DNA of 64,000 nucleotides from positions 48,530,605 to 48,594,604 of the forward strand of contig OY728160.1 of the NCBI GenBank assembly GCA_963277665.1, in the 5' to 3' direction. A program made the position numbers and the translations under genes. Positions 34,301 to 47,759 of this stretch are shown one piece after another. The DNA is from Viscum album. Taxonomy: Eukaryota > Streptophyta > Magnoliopsida > Santalales > Viscaceae. How positions within the stretch are numbered: position 1 is the first letter of the stretch; the number at the start of each line of letters is the position of its first letter. Under the pieces are notes generated by a model. That model did no database searches and had not been told where the DNA came from. It saw only the letters and a list, made by a program, of their open reading frames with translations.

Positions 34301-35622
34301 AATTTAACACTTTTATCTATTCTTTGAATTAAATAATAATAAATGGAATTATCTAATCTAACTGGACCAAAGAGGTTCATATTTTATTCCTAATGTTTTT
34401 TTGGTCTAATTTTACCTATCCAATTGAATTAGTACATGTGATAAGGTAATAATAATATCATTTTTACCTTTAATTACCCTATTTACTTTTAACTGTGGTA
34501 TATAAAAGTAAAAAGTTACTATTCATCAAAAATTGTTTTCATTTTCTAAAACCACATTTACATACTAATATCACCCATTTATCTCTTATTATTTAAATTC
34601 AGCTCATATAAGTGGTAAAATTATGATTTATGTATATATTCAAATGCTCTTAGGAGGTGGGTAAAAGATGGTAAAATGTTCGATAAACTTTTTATATATC
34701 TAAAATTATTATAAACTGAAACTAATTAATTATATTGAATATATATAGGTATAATGTATATATTTTAACCTAAAATAAATTTAAATAAAATAAATAAATA
34801 TTTAAATAAATATTCAGGTGTAAACAATAACTCAGTTTTTTCACTATTCATCGAAATTGAATGTATTCAGAAAAAACAAAAAATTTACCCTCTGATAATT
34901 TTGATTTTATTAATTCAAAAATGAATTATATTTTACGAATTTCAAAACATATAAGTTTCATTAAATAATTTAAAATTAATTCCCATTTCCAAACCAAATA
35001 GCATATTTTTAAGAAATAAAAACTATCAAAATATTGACACTTGTTTATGTCCAATTTCAAAGTATAATTACTTACAATTTTCATCATTAGATTAAATGGT
35101 AAAAATATAATATAATTATACATCCAAACAATTAAAATGTATAATTAAACACTATAAATTAGTATTGATTAAAAATGTTTTTTAGTTAAAATATAGTATT
35201 TTTCCCTATTCACCGAAATATGAAAGTTATCAGAAAAACACCAAAAAATTATTGAAACTAAATTCTTAAGTACCGATTCTAATGAAGAAGTTTATTTTGT
35301 AAAATTTAGTATGTAAAAGTTTCCAATATTGGATTTAAAAAAGGTTCTCCATTAAAAGAAAGAAAAATTGTATTTTTTGAAAAATACTTCATTCATCTAA
35401 TAAAATTGAATTTGTTCTTACATTATTTTTAAGAAACTCATAATATGGATTATTAAATTATAAGGATTATATAAAGTTCAAAATTTAGTTAATACTATTT
35501 ATAACCACTTATGAACCGCTAGTTTGGTAAGTCGTGGTGCGCTTGAACTCAGTGTTGCATGTAGTGCAAGTTATTGAATTATATTGAAGCAATAACATAC
35601 TATGAAATCATGGGGTGTCACA
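31369..35622 (-). repeat. Element 3, 5' LTR (right copy), ~4.25 kb
   Basis: It runs from TGTAACGCCTCGACCC to GGGGTGTCACA and aligns with 24787-29048 over its whole length. The 103-codon open frame at 32547-32858 has stops at the matching place of the other copy (near 25975-26280) and is not a gene. Confidence 0.88.
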
Positions 35623-37904
35623 TTTAGATGTCTGGATTTACAAATTACAACATTTTGTTATCATTTAATGATACCCATTAGATTATAAAAATAGTTATCA
35701 AACCAATAAGAATGTTTTCAGATCATGTTAATATTTATATGGATTTATTTGATCATAATTTATTTCACACATGTTCTGCAAATTTTATTAATGAAATAGA
35801 ATATGTTTAAATTTTTTATCATGTAATATTGAGTATTATTATTTATTCATGATAGATTCTATTTTATATAACGCTTTTTGAACATGTAATATCACCCATT
35901 TCTTATGTTTTATTTTCCATATAATACCAAGATTTGTTTTTTGATTGATATGTTGGGATATGGTAAGGGGAATAATACCATTAAAGAAAGAAAAAACACT
36001 ATTTAAATTATGTATAAAATTTAATTTTAATTTCAATTATGCATATAGTTTACCAACACTACTAAATTATTCAGTCACATGGGATATGATACCTTGTACC
36101 TAGTTCTAATGTAATAAATTAGACCTTGACTCTAGGTTATTGATTTGAAGTCATTATAATAAAATCTTATATCAAAGAGTAATAATATTTCATTAAAATT
36201 TTATCATTATTTATTTAGAAACACTGGTATAGATTGGGGTAAATAGAGCTTCAAAAAATTAGAAAATATAATCCTTTAAAATTAATAATTGTATTAAAAA
36301 GTATAGCACAGTTAAATAATATAATTAAATTTAGTTTTAAAATATAAAATAAATTTTAATATATATATATGTATATATAATATTATTTAGTAGTTCATAT
36401 TGAAAGATCATATATATACACTTCAATCTTCATTAATTAAATATTAAAATTGTTATCACTAATAATCCTCAAAATTTAATGTTATATTAACCATTTAAAG
36501 ATACCACCTTTTACTCACCTATAGATAAAACCTAGAAACAATGACATTTCATTAGACCATCTCACAAAAAAAATACTATAAATTGACACTTTCCATCACA
36601 AATAGAGAATATAACAAAAGACTAAAGTTTGAATCTTAGAAAAAATTGCAGAAGAAAATTTTGAAGATAATATTATTCAATGTATCTTAGATCACCTTAG
36701 TCAGAATAGATAAAATATTGATTTTTCTTAATAATAATTAAAATATAATAGTAATTGTAGCATAGGTTCAGGACTTCACAATATTCATTTAAATTTTGTG
36801 TGTCTTCAATTTTATCTATATAGATCAGTATAATCCGGTTCACAAAATAAATAATATCAACCGAAAATAACTTCTAATTATCATTGAGATATTCTTGACA
36901 TAGTGGTTTTATGATAAGAAATCATATGAAAACATGGTAAGAAATAATAATATTTATATAATAATATAATATAATTGTTGTGAAAATAATAATTAATCCT
37001 TTTCTAAAAAATTCAAAATCATTTTGAATAGAAACATTATAATATTTAAATATTTTACAATTTAATCAAATAAAATAATATATATATTAACATGTATTAA
37101 ATAAAAATATTAAAACTTCAAGAAATCTTATCATTAAATCAACTTAAACTGAAAAAAAAAATTAATTAAGTATGTCTCATTTTTGTTATTTTTATACAAG
37201 TGATCCAACCTCAGTGTAATTTTCATTTTTTTGTTTAAATACATCTCATATGACTTTATTCATATATATTTTCAGAATTCATAGAGATAAATTGATTTAA
37301 ATAATGATGAATCAATATTCTATTTTTTATGTATAATTAAAAGATGATTTCTAAATATTTCATAAAGTTAATATGTAGTTGATATGAAGGTAAACTAATT
37401 TCCTATAAACATAAATTCTTCCATTAAAAGGTAAAATGAATATTTCTACATGATAAATAAAGATAATTTCTAACTTAAACTCAAGATAAAATAATTTCAA
37501 CTAAAATATTATAAACATTTAATACCTAATTATTAATGATAAAATATAAAAACCAATACTGACTAAAGATATGAGAAATTATATTTTATAAATTAATTAA
37601 ATTTAAATTTAATATAAATTTAATTTAAGGTAAATTAGTAAAAACAAAAATAAACAAGAATCAAATTAATAATTACCATGTTCAATGATTATCGGTCCAA
37701 TAATATGACCCATTGGTTGTTCCACCATCTAAAATAGATATACTCCCATTCCTATGTATGACACAACTATCATAAGTAAAATGGGATTGTTTCATGTTGA
37801 GAACCCTATTACAAATAAATTATATGATGTGTAATTTATATGATGAATTTTTTATTATATATTAGATTATAATATTTATGGATTAGATCATTAATCAAGA
37901 AATA
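35623..37904. other. AT-rich interval between element 3 and the copia remains
   Basis: Extremely AT-rich, with runs such as TATATATATGTATATATA near 36360. No coding domain, PBS or paired repeat is recognised. Open frames such as 35839-36036 on the minus strand show no known motif. Confidence 0.5.
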
Positions 37905-39446
37905 ATTTGATTCCACAAATAAAAAATATATGTTTCGATCCTTATAAAGTTTCTTTATAATTCATTAATAAGTTTCATTTGGTTAAAACATTGTTTTAAA
38001 TGATATTTAAGATAATTAAGAAATATTTTTATGTATTTATGAAGTCAAAGATTTTTTTCAAATAGGTTCTTGAAGGATTTGACGTAGTCTAGAATCAAAA
38101 TATTGAAAAGGCATTGAATCATCAAAAATTCTGTTTATCCTATTGTGTAAGGACTATTAAAAGGACCATAAATATCATATATCATTATTATGGCATGTTA
38201 TAGTTATGATATGTATTTGTATTTGAAACATAAATATGATTTCACTAATTTTATAAGAATCATCCTATAAGAATCATTTTTTGCGTCTTATGGATGAACC
38301 TATAAGCATTTAGAGTTGTAATGATGAACCTATAAGTATGTTTATCCATAATTATTTCCTTGAGTGGATGAGTAAACAAAAAATGATTCCCTTAATAAAA
38401 TTAATAATCTGGAAGTTTTTATATAACAATAATTTATCGATATATATTTTGATAATATCATGATCACAATCAAAAACCATTATTCAAGATTAGATTCAAG
38501 GAAAATTTAATGGTGATTAAATGAGGTTGATCATGTCCATGATTTATATTGATTTTGGATTAAAATATAAAAAATCATTATTCACGATTCTTTGAAGATT
38601 CATTAATAAATTAATTGAGTGAAAATTTATGGTTAGCTATAAAATAAAGAGTATTCAAATTCTATTTAAGTACAATAATCATATTAATTATGTGAAATTA
38701 AATTTAAAAAATGAAGAAGTGAAATTTTTCATACAATATGAGCCCTTATACACTAATATATCAATGATATGTCAGCTAATAAATAAAAAATTTGATTTAT
38801 TTTTGTTTCTAAATATTTTTATTCAACACAATATTATTTCCATTTTTCTAGGAAGATTTTGTTGAGGATGAAGGAATAATTTTTCATGTGTGCATGCTCA
38901 CATACATGGATAGTTCGTATTGAAGGAATGTGAGCAGTGAATTATGTTCATTTTCATTTATTTCATTCATGTTTGATTTAATGATACATTAAAAAATGTT
39001 AATATATTTGATTCAAAGGCATCCTTAATCTCTTCAAATATATCATTTACTCTAAAACGAAGAGGAAATAATCAAAGGATATTAATGCTTTGGTAAAAGT
39101 TATCATTAATATTACTTTTTAGTGAAGGTTTATAGATCTCACATCCCCCCCCCCTTTTTACAATACATTTCACATCTCCACGAGACTCAAGGTTTAATAT
39201 TTATCATCTAATATAATTCATATTATATTAGTGATAATTTGGGTCTGAAATATCAACCTGGAATAATGAAATATTAATCCCTCACATTAAGGCCAAAATG
39301 TGTAGGATTCATATGTGATACTTGACATACTTTATTATTTCTTATAATTGAGAAGAATATATTAAGATCAGATCATGGATCTAACAAGACACACAAGTCT
39401 AATTCTTAAAAAATGAATTTAAAAAATATGTACCATTGATACAAAC
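37905..39446 (+). repeat. Probable copia 5' LTR fragment, cut by element 4
   Basis: The stretch shows patchy likeness to the candidate copia 3' LTR at 56783-58011, with shared anchors in the same order: GAAGGATTTGA (38076 and 56911), GGATGAAC followed by AAGNATTT (38293 and 57186), an AAATGA...GGAAGTTTTTATA-type block (about 38380 and 57270), and AAATAATCAAAGGATATTA against GAATTATTGAAAGACTATTA (39066 and 57793). Single anchors could be chance, and their shared order is the main support. A run of ten C lies at 39145-39154. Confidence 0.38.
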
Positions 39447-42400
39447 TATAACATCTTAGGTAAATAAAGAATATTATATTTTCATATTTATTAATATTTG
39501 TGAATTAAATAATAATTTTACTATAATTTAGGTTCTATGTTCGATGGTGTATATAATACACAACAATGGGTTTCTTTGAAATCTTACATTTCAAAAAACG
39601 TTGAGTTATACTGATAAATAGTAATATAATATTATTATTTGAAATTTTAGTTAACTCATAACCGTTGTAATGCAGGGAATGAGCAGAACTAACAACCATA
39701 TTAATATACATGTTTGTTAAATTTCTTTTACCTTTATCCCAAAAATTTTACATGATTAAATTAGGAAAGAATCTAATTTAAAAGCATAAATACTCTAATA
39801 TCATTATAAGATCGATTTACCACCTTTTGATGGTGAACTATTTTTAAATAAAGTTTTTATTCACTTGTATATGTTCTATTTAACAAAATAACATTCCTCG
39901 TTAATATCAGACATCAAAATTTACTTTGGATTAAAATTTGGTATTTTTTTTGATAATGTTCATTTTTTAATGAACAATGACAAATAATGTATTTTAATTC
40001 AAAACTAACTTTTAATATAATTTATTTATAATGTTAGATAATCTTTTTAATTGGTTTTATAGTGTTATAATATTATTTTTTACCATGTAACACAATTTTG
40101 TTCATTTAAAGTAATTTCACACCGAATTTGGACATAAACAAATGTTAATCTTTTGATTGTTATTATTTTTTAAAAAATCACTTTTTTTTATAGTGGAAAT
40201 TATTTTTAAATTAATTTTGTCCACTTATGTGTTATAAATTTGAAAAAATTGATTCCATATTTGGAATCATGGGTTCCAAATTGTGTAAATATGTATCATT
40301 TATTTTTAAACATTATGAATATGTACTTCTGTTAAAATTTTATTTACCATGGTTAAAGGGTAAATCTGGTAAATAATAGTAAAAAAATATTATAATAATA
40401 TTAAATTACCTTAACATGTGTCCGAATCCTATTGGGTGATACATTCCCAACCATGGGAATCCTTGGGTCGATTTTGGGACCCCATGGAGCCACTTGGGAT
40501 TGATAATGCACTTTATATTAATTAATTTCAAGTAAAAACAAAATAGACATGAACATATAACTTTTAATAAATCAATTATTACATGGGGTTACATTTGTTA
40601 TCTCTTCAACTATAAATATTTATTAGAAATTTAAAAATATTTATAACGTCACGGATTTTTCAAAATATTATTTTTAGACACTGAATAAATAAAATTATTT
40701 ATGACACAATAATGATGTAGTGTTTACCTCATTTAAGGAATATTTTAAATAAATACGATTATAATAATTAAAAAAATTTCCGAAACCTATCCATTTCTTA
40801 TTGGATGTTTTATTTTCGATAATAATTCATCATATCTTCACCATTAATTAGTTTTGGTCCTTTAGAAACCGAAAATAATTATATAATAAAATAATATTTA
40901 TAAACATTTCTAATGAGCCCCTCCCCCCCTTATAAAAATCTCTCACATCTAACCCATTACTCACACCTCTCAAGCCCCTTGTCTCATCCATACTCTATCT
41001 AAATAAGCTCTAAGGATCCCTCTCTACCTCCTAAAATCCTTACCTTAGAGAGAATATAATTTATGTAAATCTTTTGGTTCAAATCAAAGGTAGATACCTG
41101 ATTTAAAGGTAACACCTTCTCTTAAGTTCTATTATATTATTTTACTTCTCCAAACCCCTAAACCCTTTTTATTAATTTTTTAATAATAACACCAGTATCC
41201 TAAATATAATAGGTTGTTTTTAAGATAATGAATCAAACTACACATACACACACCTCCATCTAATGGGTAAATAACATAATGTTTCTGTGGACAATGAACT
41301 ACTGCCTCCTGAAATGATGATTGGTCAATATTCTCCTACAACCGCTTGTGGTAGACATTAATATGGAACTGTAATTATATGTAATATATATTATATTTAT
41401 ATTGTTTTTATTTTTCTGTATTTTTCATTTATTGAAAACATTTTTGGATTCTATAGAGGGTAAATATGATAATTTCATTTGACAAATTGCAGACTATGAA
41501 CCCCTCAATGTTATAGGACTCGTTCATTCCATACGTGAGACGTATAAAATATAGAGTTCATGAAATTATAATTTAAATTTTACTAGAATTATAATTTACC
41601 CAGGTATCATTATGATTTCATTCCATTAAAATCTGAAATATAAATGAAATTACAATTCATGTGTAAGTACAGCTTAACGTCACCATGAATCGTGCATTTC
41701 ATTTATTATCTCCAAATGTCATGTACTATTTTAAATACATATATATAATAGATATAATAGATATATATGTTATCTAAACAATGAATATCATTATGGATGT
41801 AGTGTAATTTTGACCACATGGCCAACTTGTTATTACAAAGAGTTTACTTTTTACTCAAGTACCAAACATCGACATACTAAACATTATTAACATAAATTAT
41901 TACATAATGTTTATAACAAGGTAACAAGTAATATAAAAGGAATAATAAACTTGAAAAATGTTCTTAAGCAAGTAGAAATCAACTTTAGTTTATTATTTAG
42001 AAGATTAAAAAATAAACGTATCAATTCAGACATGTGGTAAGGGACTTCGTCTCAATATCCTTCCATTGAGAAATATTTGATTATATACATGACTTTCTTT
42101 AATACGGTGTATAAACACCTTTGAAATTTCATTTAATTGAAATATACTTTTTTCTACGAAGAATTTTACTAAACTTCCTAAAGGAGTTTTTTAAATGTAA
42201 TCGGTGACAATGACCTTTCCGTCGCCACGAGTATTATTTGATCTTAGGATTCCTTAACAAGCAGTAAAGTTTTTAAAAGAAAAATAAATACCATAAAAAC
42301 TTTTACATATTTTGGTATTGAAAATTGTTTTGATAATTGATTTGTTATGTCTAATATTTAAATGATATATTGTGATTGAAATGTGGAAATGTCATTTTTT

Positions 42401-43086
42401 TTATGTTTGTTTTATTTGTTATTAACATGTTATGGTTCTTGGTCATTGATTACATATATGAGTGGTTTCATTATAATCCTTGTCTTAGTGATCCTGAGAT
42501 AGCTCTTCAATACATTGGGTAACGTGACGGTGCTAAACATTAATGTTTCTCCTAAAAGATTTAGGGAATATATTGTGATGGGTATTCCAAATGTAACTCT
42601 TTATATGGTTGTGAATGCTAAAATGTATTTATGTTAGGGATGCCACAAGTTAACTTTATGATTTGTGATTACTATGTGTCATTCATAAATCGTATGATTT
42701 CATGTGGTATATTAAATAAATTATGTTATATATGTATTGATGAAATAATGCTTTCTTTTTTTGTTCTATAACTCTTTATTAACTTTCTATGATCATCCCA
42801 TGTTTAGAAATATTTTTCATATGAATTAAAGATGAAAAGGGTCAAGGATAGGATCAAATAAACGTAATTCTTTATAAAACATTGAACTATACATGGATCT
42901 TTTTTTTCAAGAGTTTTTATTTAATAAAAAATATGGATACTCTCTAGAAGTGTCCACATGTAATATTAATGTAGTTGTGTAAATTTTATGAATTAATTAT
43001 CTAAAACTCTAATCCTAAAATGATCTTCAATGTGAATTATCCATTTAATTAAAGATTATATAATGTTTTAAGTCTAGGTCCATATA
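39447..43086 (+). repeat. Element 4, 5' LTR
   Basis: The LTR is 3.64 kb, starts TATAACATCTTAGG (TGTAACATCCCAGG in the sister copy) and ends near GGTCCATATA. Well-kept blocks shared with the right copy include a TATA region (40930-40976) and a CpG-bearing patch GACCTTTCCGTCGCC (42211 onwards). Confidence 0.86.
40930..40976 (+). promoter_or_regulatory. Core promoter block of element 4, 5' LTR
   Basis: TATAAAAA (40930-40937) follows a CCCCTCCCCCC run. After 11 bp comes a 28-bp block at 40949-40976 (beginning TAACCCATTACTC) that is identical in the 3' LTR at 49268-49295, although the LTRs differ at about a quarter of positions overall. This marks the likely transcription start region. Confidence 0.7.
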
Positions 43087-43088
43087 AT

Positions 43089-43100
43089 TGGTATCTAAGG
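43089..43100 (+). other. Primer binding site of element 4
   Basis: TGGTATCTAAGG stands two bases after the 5' LTR end, matching the initiator tRNA-Met complement TGGTATCAGAGC at nine of twelve positions. Confidence 0.85.
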
Positions 43101-43254
43101 GAGGATTAGGCAAATTTAGGAGTTAAGATATTGTTAAATTAATATGCATAAATTAATTTATGTTAATATTGAAGTGATATTGCATTTACAGATTACCATA
43201 TCTCATTTCCTAAGATATTTATGTGTCCAGAATAGTTTTACAAAGAGAAAACAA

Positions 43255-44180
43255 GGAAGCTATGACTAGACAACATTAGGAGGATGAAAACCTTTCAAAT
43301 CAGAAACCTGAGATGTTCAAAATTGGATCTGAACAGTTTTTATGTAGTGATGGAACAGTTGAATTATTCTATAAATGGAGGCGGTACCCATGTATAAGAT
43401 CTACCAGATAAACGACATAGCAACAAGTCATTAGTAGAGAATTTCATGAGGCAACAACCACCATCATTCATAGGATCATCTGACCTTTTGCAAGATGAAG
43501 GGTGTATTAAATCACTAGAGATGATTTTTTTGGTCATGGGGCATTCAGAACATCAAAAGGTTAGTATTTCTATTTACAGTTTTGAAAGTAAATCCTATCA
43601 GTGGTGGTCAATGCTAAAAAATATCATTGACAAAGAGGATATTGATGCTCTTGATTGGGATGAATTTAAAAGTATGATTCTAGAGTAATATCTTACAAAT
43701 TTGGTTTGTCTTAGGTTGGAAAAAACAATTCCTGGAATTGATGTTGGAGGATGATTCAGTGGCTTCTTATAAATAAAAATTCACTTGACTGGCATGGTAT
43801 GCTCCAAATTTCAAACAAGATCTTGATAGTAAAATCAACCATTATTACTCAGTATTAAATCGAAAGTATAAATGTATTTAGCTTCTCATTTTTTTAAAAA
43901 TTATGAAAAACTTGTTCGATGTGCAAAGAAGGTGGAAATGGAGTTTTTAAATGATCATATGTTCCTTAAAGAAAAATAGAATAAGAGCTCGAGGTAGCAG
44001 ACTAAAGGAATGAACTCTTCAAAAAAGTTTGATGGTAAGAAACATAAGTTTACAGTTTGTAAAAACTGTGTTAAAAAGCGTGTTGGGTAATGCCTTTTGA
44101 ATTATATTAAGTGTTACCGATGTGGTAAAATGGGACATAAGTCTCATAATTGCACTGAAAAAGGACAGTGTAACGGTATG
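43255..44180 (+). pseudogene. Element 4 Gag relic
   Basis: The open piece 43446-43688 reads QQPPSFIGSSDLLQDEGCIK and SKSYQWWSML...WDEFKSMILE, the capsid block of plant gypsy Gag. A stop follows, then the frame resumes. CKNCVKKRVG (from 44058) is the Cys spacer motif, and CYRCGKMGHKSHNC (44112-44153) is an intact CCHC zinc knuckle. The frame changes several times. Confidence 0.85.
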
Positions 44181-44379
44181 AAAAAATCTGATTTATAGTC
44201 AGTAAAATGTTTTATGTTTAATGAAATGTGTAATTATGAAAATTATTGTCCAATGAAGTACTCAAATGATGGAAAGTAGCTAGACTACAAGAAGAATGGG
44301 TGGTGAAATCCTTTGCAACTACTTAAGAGTATGTTGGGCCATAAAATGAAGTAGTATCATGTACACTTTTTGTTTGTTC

Positions 44380-44680
44380 ATATTATGACAATATGTTGTT
44401 TGATTCAGTGTCTACACACTCATTCATTTCAATGATTTTTCTAGTAAATTGGGAATTCCATCTGAATATATGAACCCTAAAGTTATGGTGAATACACCAG
44501 GGGGAATGTTGATACAAAAATAAAGTATAAGAACCTTTTTATACCTGTGCACAAAAAGAATCTACCTGCAAACATTATTGTTGTGCCTCTAGTTGAGTTT
44601 GATGTTATTTTGGGTATAAATTGGTATTCTATTTATCAAGATAAGATTGACTACAGAGCTAAAAATGTTTCTTTTAAGAA
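44380..44680 (+). pseudogene. Element 4 protease relic
   Basis: LFDSVSTHSFIS (about 44396-44431) is the retropepsin loop with Gly of D-S-G changed to Val, which should abolish activity. FDVILGINWY near 44600 is the second protease motif with D changed to N. Confidence 0.78.
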
Positions 44681-44899
44681 ATATTTTTAGTTTGGGTACT
44701 ATAATGATCCCTTACTTTTGTTTACGCATCAGAAAGGTGACGAACTAGTAAAGGGTGGAAATGAATGTAACCTTGAACATATTTTTGAAAATAAAGTAAT
44801 TGTTAAGATTCATGATTTTCCAGTGTTAAATGAGTTCCTTAATGTGTTTCTTGATGAGTTTCTTGGTATTATACATAATTGTGATGCTGAATTTTTGTT

Positions 44900-45730
44900 T
44901 TACATAGTTCTTGATGCTTGCCAATTTAAAAAACACTTTTTCGAATGGCTCAAATTAAGCTTGTAGAGTTAAATATGAAATTGTTGGAGTTATTAGATAA
45001 AGGTTTCATTCAACCTATCACATCTCCCTGGGGTGCTCATATCCTTTTTGTTAACAAAAAATATGGTTCAATAAGAATTTCCATTGATTATAGATAATTG
45101 AATAACATCACTCTTAAGAACAAGTATCATTTTCCCCATATTGATGGTTTGTTTGATCAGTTCTATGGAGCTTAGTATTTTTCAAAGATTGATTTGAGGT
45201 TGGGGTACCATCATTTGGAAGCAATGGAAGCGGTCATTCTGAAGACTGCTTTTCGTACTAGATATGGAAATTATGAATTTTTTTTATGCCTTTTGGATTA
45301 AACAATGCACCTGTTGTATTCATGGACCTTATGAATAAAATTTTTAATGAGTTATTGGATAAATTTTTTTGTTGTGTTCATTGATGATATTTTCATTTAT
45401 TCTAAAAGTAAAGAGGAGAAAGAATGTAATTTAAGTGATTTCTTTAAAAACATAAAATAAAAGAAACTGTTTAGGAAATTCAGATAGTGTGAGTTTTGGT
45501 TACAACAAATTTCATTCCATGGTCTCATGGTTTCAAAAAAATGGCATAACTGTTGATCCGACTAATACAAGAGTTGTTGAAGAATGGACAAGACACATAA
45601 ATTTAATCGAGATTCATAGTTTTCTTGGATTAGCATGTTATTATATGAGGTTTGTTGAAAAATTTTCACAATTATCTAGCCCACTGACTAAGTTAACTCA
45701 AAATGGTGTTAAGTCTATTTGGACAAAATA
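44900..45730 (+). pseudogene. Element 4 reverse transcriptase relic
   Basis: LELLDKGFIQPITSPWGAHI begins near 44980, followed by SIRISIDYR, a stop, [33 protein letters not shown], and the catalytic FIDD box intact at 45377-45388 ([13 protein letters not shown]). FLGLACYYMRFVEKFS at about 45621-45670 starts the connection to RNase H. Stops and at least two frameshifts break it. Confidence 0.87.
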
Positions 45731-45779
45731 ATGTGATGATTGTTTTCAAGAATTGAAAAGATGATTGGTGAATGATCAT

Positions 45780-46170
45780 GTTTTGGCACTGCCTTCCAGA
45801 AATGGTGAGTTTATTATATATAGTTATGCTTTTATGAAATGACTTGGTTTTTTCCTTATGCATAATGATTAGGTAATTTCATATGCTTCACGTGAGTTGG
45901 AACTCCATGAGTTAAATTACCATACACATAATTTGGAATTAGCTGTTGTTGTTTTATCTTGAAATATTTGGAGGCATCATCTGTATGGAGTAAAATATGA
46001 AATATATACTGATCACAAATGTTTGAAGTATATATTTACTATGAAATAATTGATCATGAGACATTAGAGATTGTTAGAATTAATCAAGGATTATGATAGT
46101 GTGATTCATTATCATTCAGAAAAGGAAAATAAAGTGGGTGATGATTTGTGTCAAAAAAGTAATGCTACAT
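45780..46170 (+). pseudogene. Element 4 RNase H relic
   Basis: SYASRELELHELNYHTHNLELAVVV (split here across 45880-45955), HHLYGVKYEIYTDHKCLKYIFT and VIHYHSEKENKVGDDL are readable. The first active-site Asp region (YSDAS) reads YSYAF, so that Asp is lost. Confidence 0.82.
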
Positions 46171-46379
46171 TAACTTTGTTATGTTTGAATCAAGATCCTA
46201 TGATTTAAGACTTGATGAACTTTGTCATAGAAGTTGTTGGTGCTGGAAATTTCTCAGTTTTGTTCTAGGTTATTGTGAATTCATCTATATCAAATAGAAT
46301 TAGGAAAGAACATAAGGAAGGCAGTGAGTCTCAGAAAAAGGTACAGTTGTTTTAGAAGGGTAAGCTTCCTGAATTTAAA

Positions 46380-47700
46380 ATTGTTAATGACTACATTCTG
46401 AGTTTTGCCAAAGGATTATGGGTTCTTTGTGATTCAAAGTTGAAGAATGAGTTGTTATATGAAGCTCATAGTTCTTTGTTTTCATTTCATCCTAGCAGTA
46501 TTAAGATGTATAGATATCCCCAGGAGTATTACTGGTGGGATGGAATGAAAATATATATTGCTAATTTTACTATGAAGTGTTTGACTTGTCAATAGGTCAA
46601 AGTAGAGAGGAAATTACAGGAAGGTATGCCTTAGCCATTAGTGGTGCCAGAGTGGAAATGGGAATATATATTCATGGATTTTGTTTTCGTATTACCGAAG
46701 ACATCTCGAGGTAATAATGTAATTTGGGTTATTGTTAATTGATTGACTAAATATGCTCATTTACTTCCTATTCGAGATACATTTTCTCTAGATCAACTTT
46801 CTCTGTTGTATGCTAAAGTGATAGTTAGGTTTCAGGGTGTTCCCCTCTCTATTGTATCTGATCATGATCCCAAGTTTTCTACTAACTTTTGGAAATTCCT
46901 TTAGAAGTAATTGGGTATTGAATTAAATTTTAGTACATCTTTTCATCCTCAATCAGATAGGAAGTCAAAACGAACAATTCATACCTTATAAGATATGATA
47001 CATGCTTTATTAATGGATTATTAGGGAATTTGGGACCAACATATTTCTTTGGTTGATTTTTCTTATAATAACAGTTTTCATTCTAGTATACGGATGGCTC
47101 CATTTGAGACATTATCCAGGAAGCAGTGTTGAACTCCACCTTTTTGGGGTTGAAGTATGTGAAAGGATACTGATGAGACCAGAATTGGTAGAAGAGATGC
47201 CAGAAAAGGTTCAGTTGATTCAAAAGCACATGAGAATAGCTCAGAGTAGGCTGAAAATTTATGCGAATAACTGGAGGAAGGATCTTTCTTTTGAGGTATG
47301 TGATCAGGACTTTCTCAATGTTTCTATATAAAAATGTGCGATGTGTTTTGGTAAGAAGTGAATGTTGAGTCTAAGGTTTATTAGAATATATTAAATCCTT
47401 TATATAGTTAGATCAATTGCCTAAAGAGTGGATTTACCTCTTGGTTTACCCCAGGTACATAATGTTTTTCATGTTTCGATGTTGAGAAATTATATGCTAG
47501 ATCAATCTCATGTTTTGAGCCTAGAGGTCGTTCGGTTGGAAGAGAATCTCTCTTATGAGGAACAACCAGTCCAGATCCTCGACCGTAGAGAGAAAGTGTT
47601 GTTGAATAAGGAAATTCATCAAGTAATGGTTTTGTGGAAAAACCATATGGTTGAAGAGGCAACGTGGTAATCTGAAAATTCTATGGGGGATAATTACCTC
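46380..47700 (+). pseudogene. Element 4 integrase and chromodomain-like tail, relic
   Basis: The HHCC module is seen at about 46460-46592: EAHSSLFSFHPSSIKMYR, then YYWWDGMK and KCLTCQ. The core shows MDFVF (46677) and VSDHDPKF (46856), but the third catalytic position reads DRKSKRT near 46957-46977 where the family has DGQSERT, so Glu has become Lys. HNVFHVSMLRNYML, LRRL-type spacing and VLWKNHMVEEATW (47428-47670) form the chromodomain-bearing tail, which is open for 80 codons. Integration activity is lost. Confidence 0.88.
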
Positions 47701-47744
47701 CATTTATATTATAAGTGAAGAAAAATAGCGAGGACACAATTTCC

Positions 47745-47759
47745 AAAAGGGGGGAAGGA
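47745..47759 (+). other. Polypurine tract of element 4
   Basis: AAAAGGGGGGAAGGA ends directly before the TGTAAC start of the 3' LTR. Confidence 0.9.

Larger units (their letters stand above)
24787..35622 (-). mobile_element. Element 3: giant-LTR, gag-only gypsy-related element (TR-GAG-like)
   Basis: Two direct repeats of about 4.26 kb (24787-29048 and 31369-35622) surround an interior of only ~2.3 kb. The PBS (31355-31366) and PPT (29049-29060) stand at the right places for a minus-strand element. The interior has a Gag fragment with two zinc knuckles and no protease, RT, RNase H or integrase that I can see. Elements with long terminal repeats and only a gag gene have been described in plants as TR-GAG; this fits that structure. 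It could also be a deletion product of a full gypsy element. LTR agreement is in the low-to-mid 80s percent by eye. No matching target duplication is seen (AATTA on the left, TTTAG on the right). Confidence 0.8.

Noticed and set aside
35839..36036. Minus-strand 65-codon frame as a possible copia integrase fragment
   Set aside because: I could not match any conserved block (GKEF, QNGVVER, FLGY) to it; the likeness was only in general composition.
39145..39154. Ten-C run as a possible polypurine tract for a minus-strand element
   Set aside because: No LTR start of TG...TTACA type lies next to it, and no minus-strand pol relic follows. A homopolymer in a decayed copia LTR is more likely.
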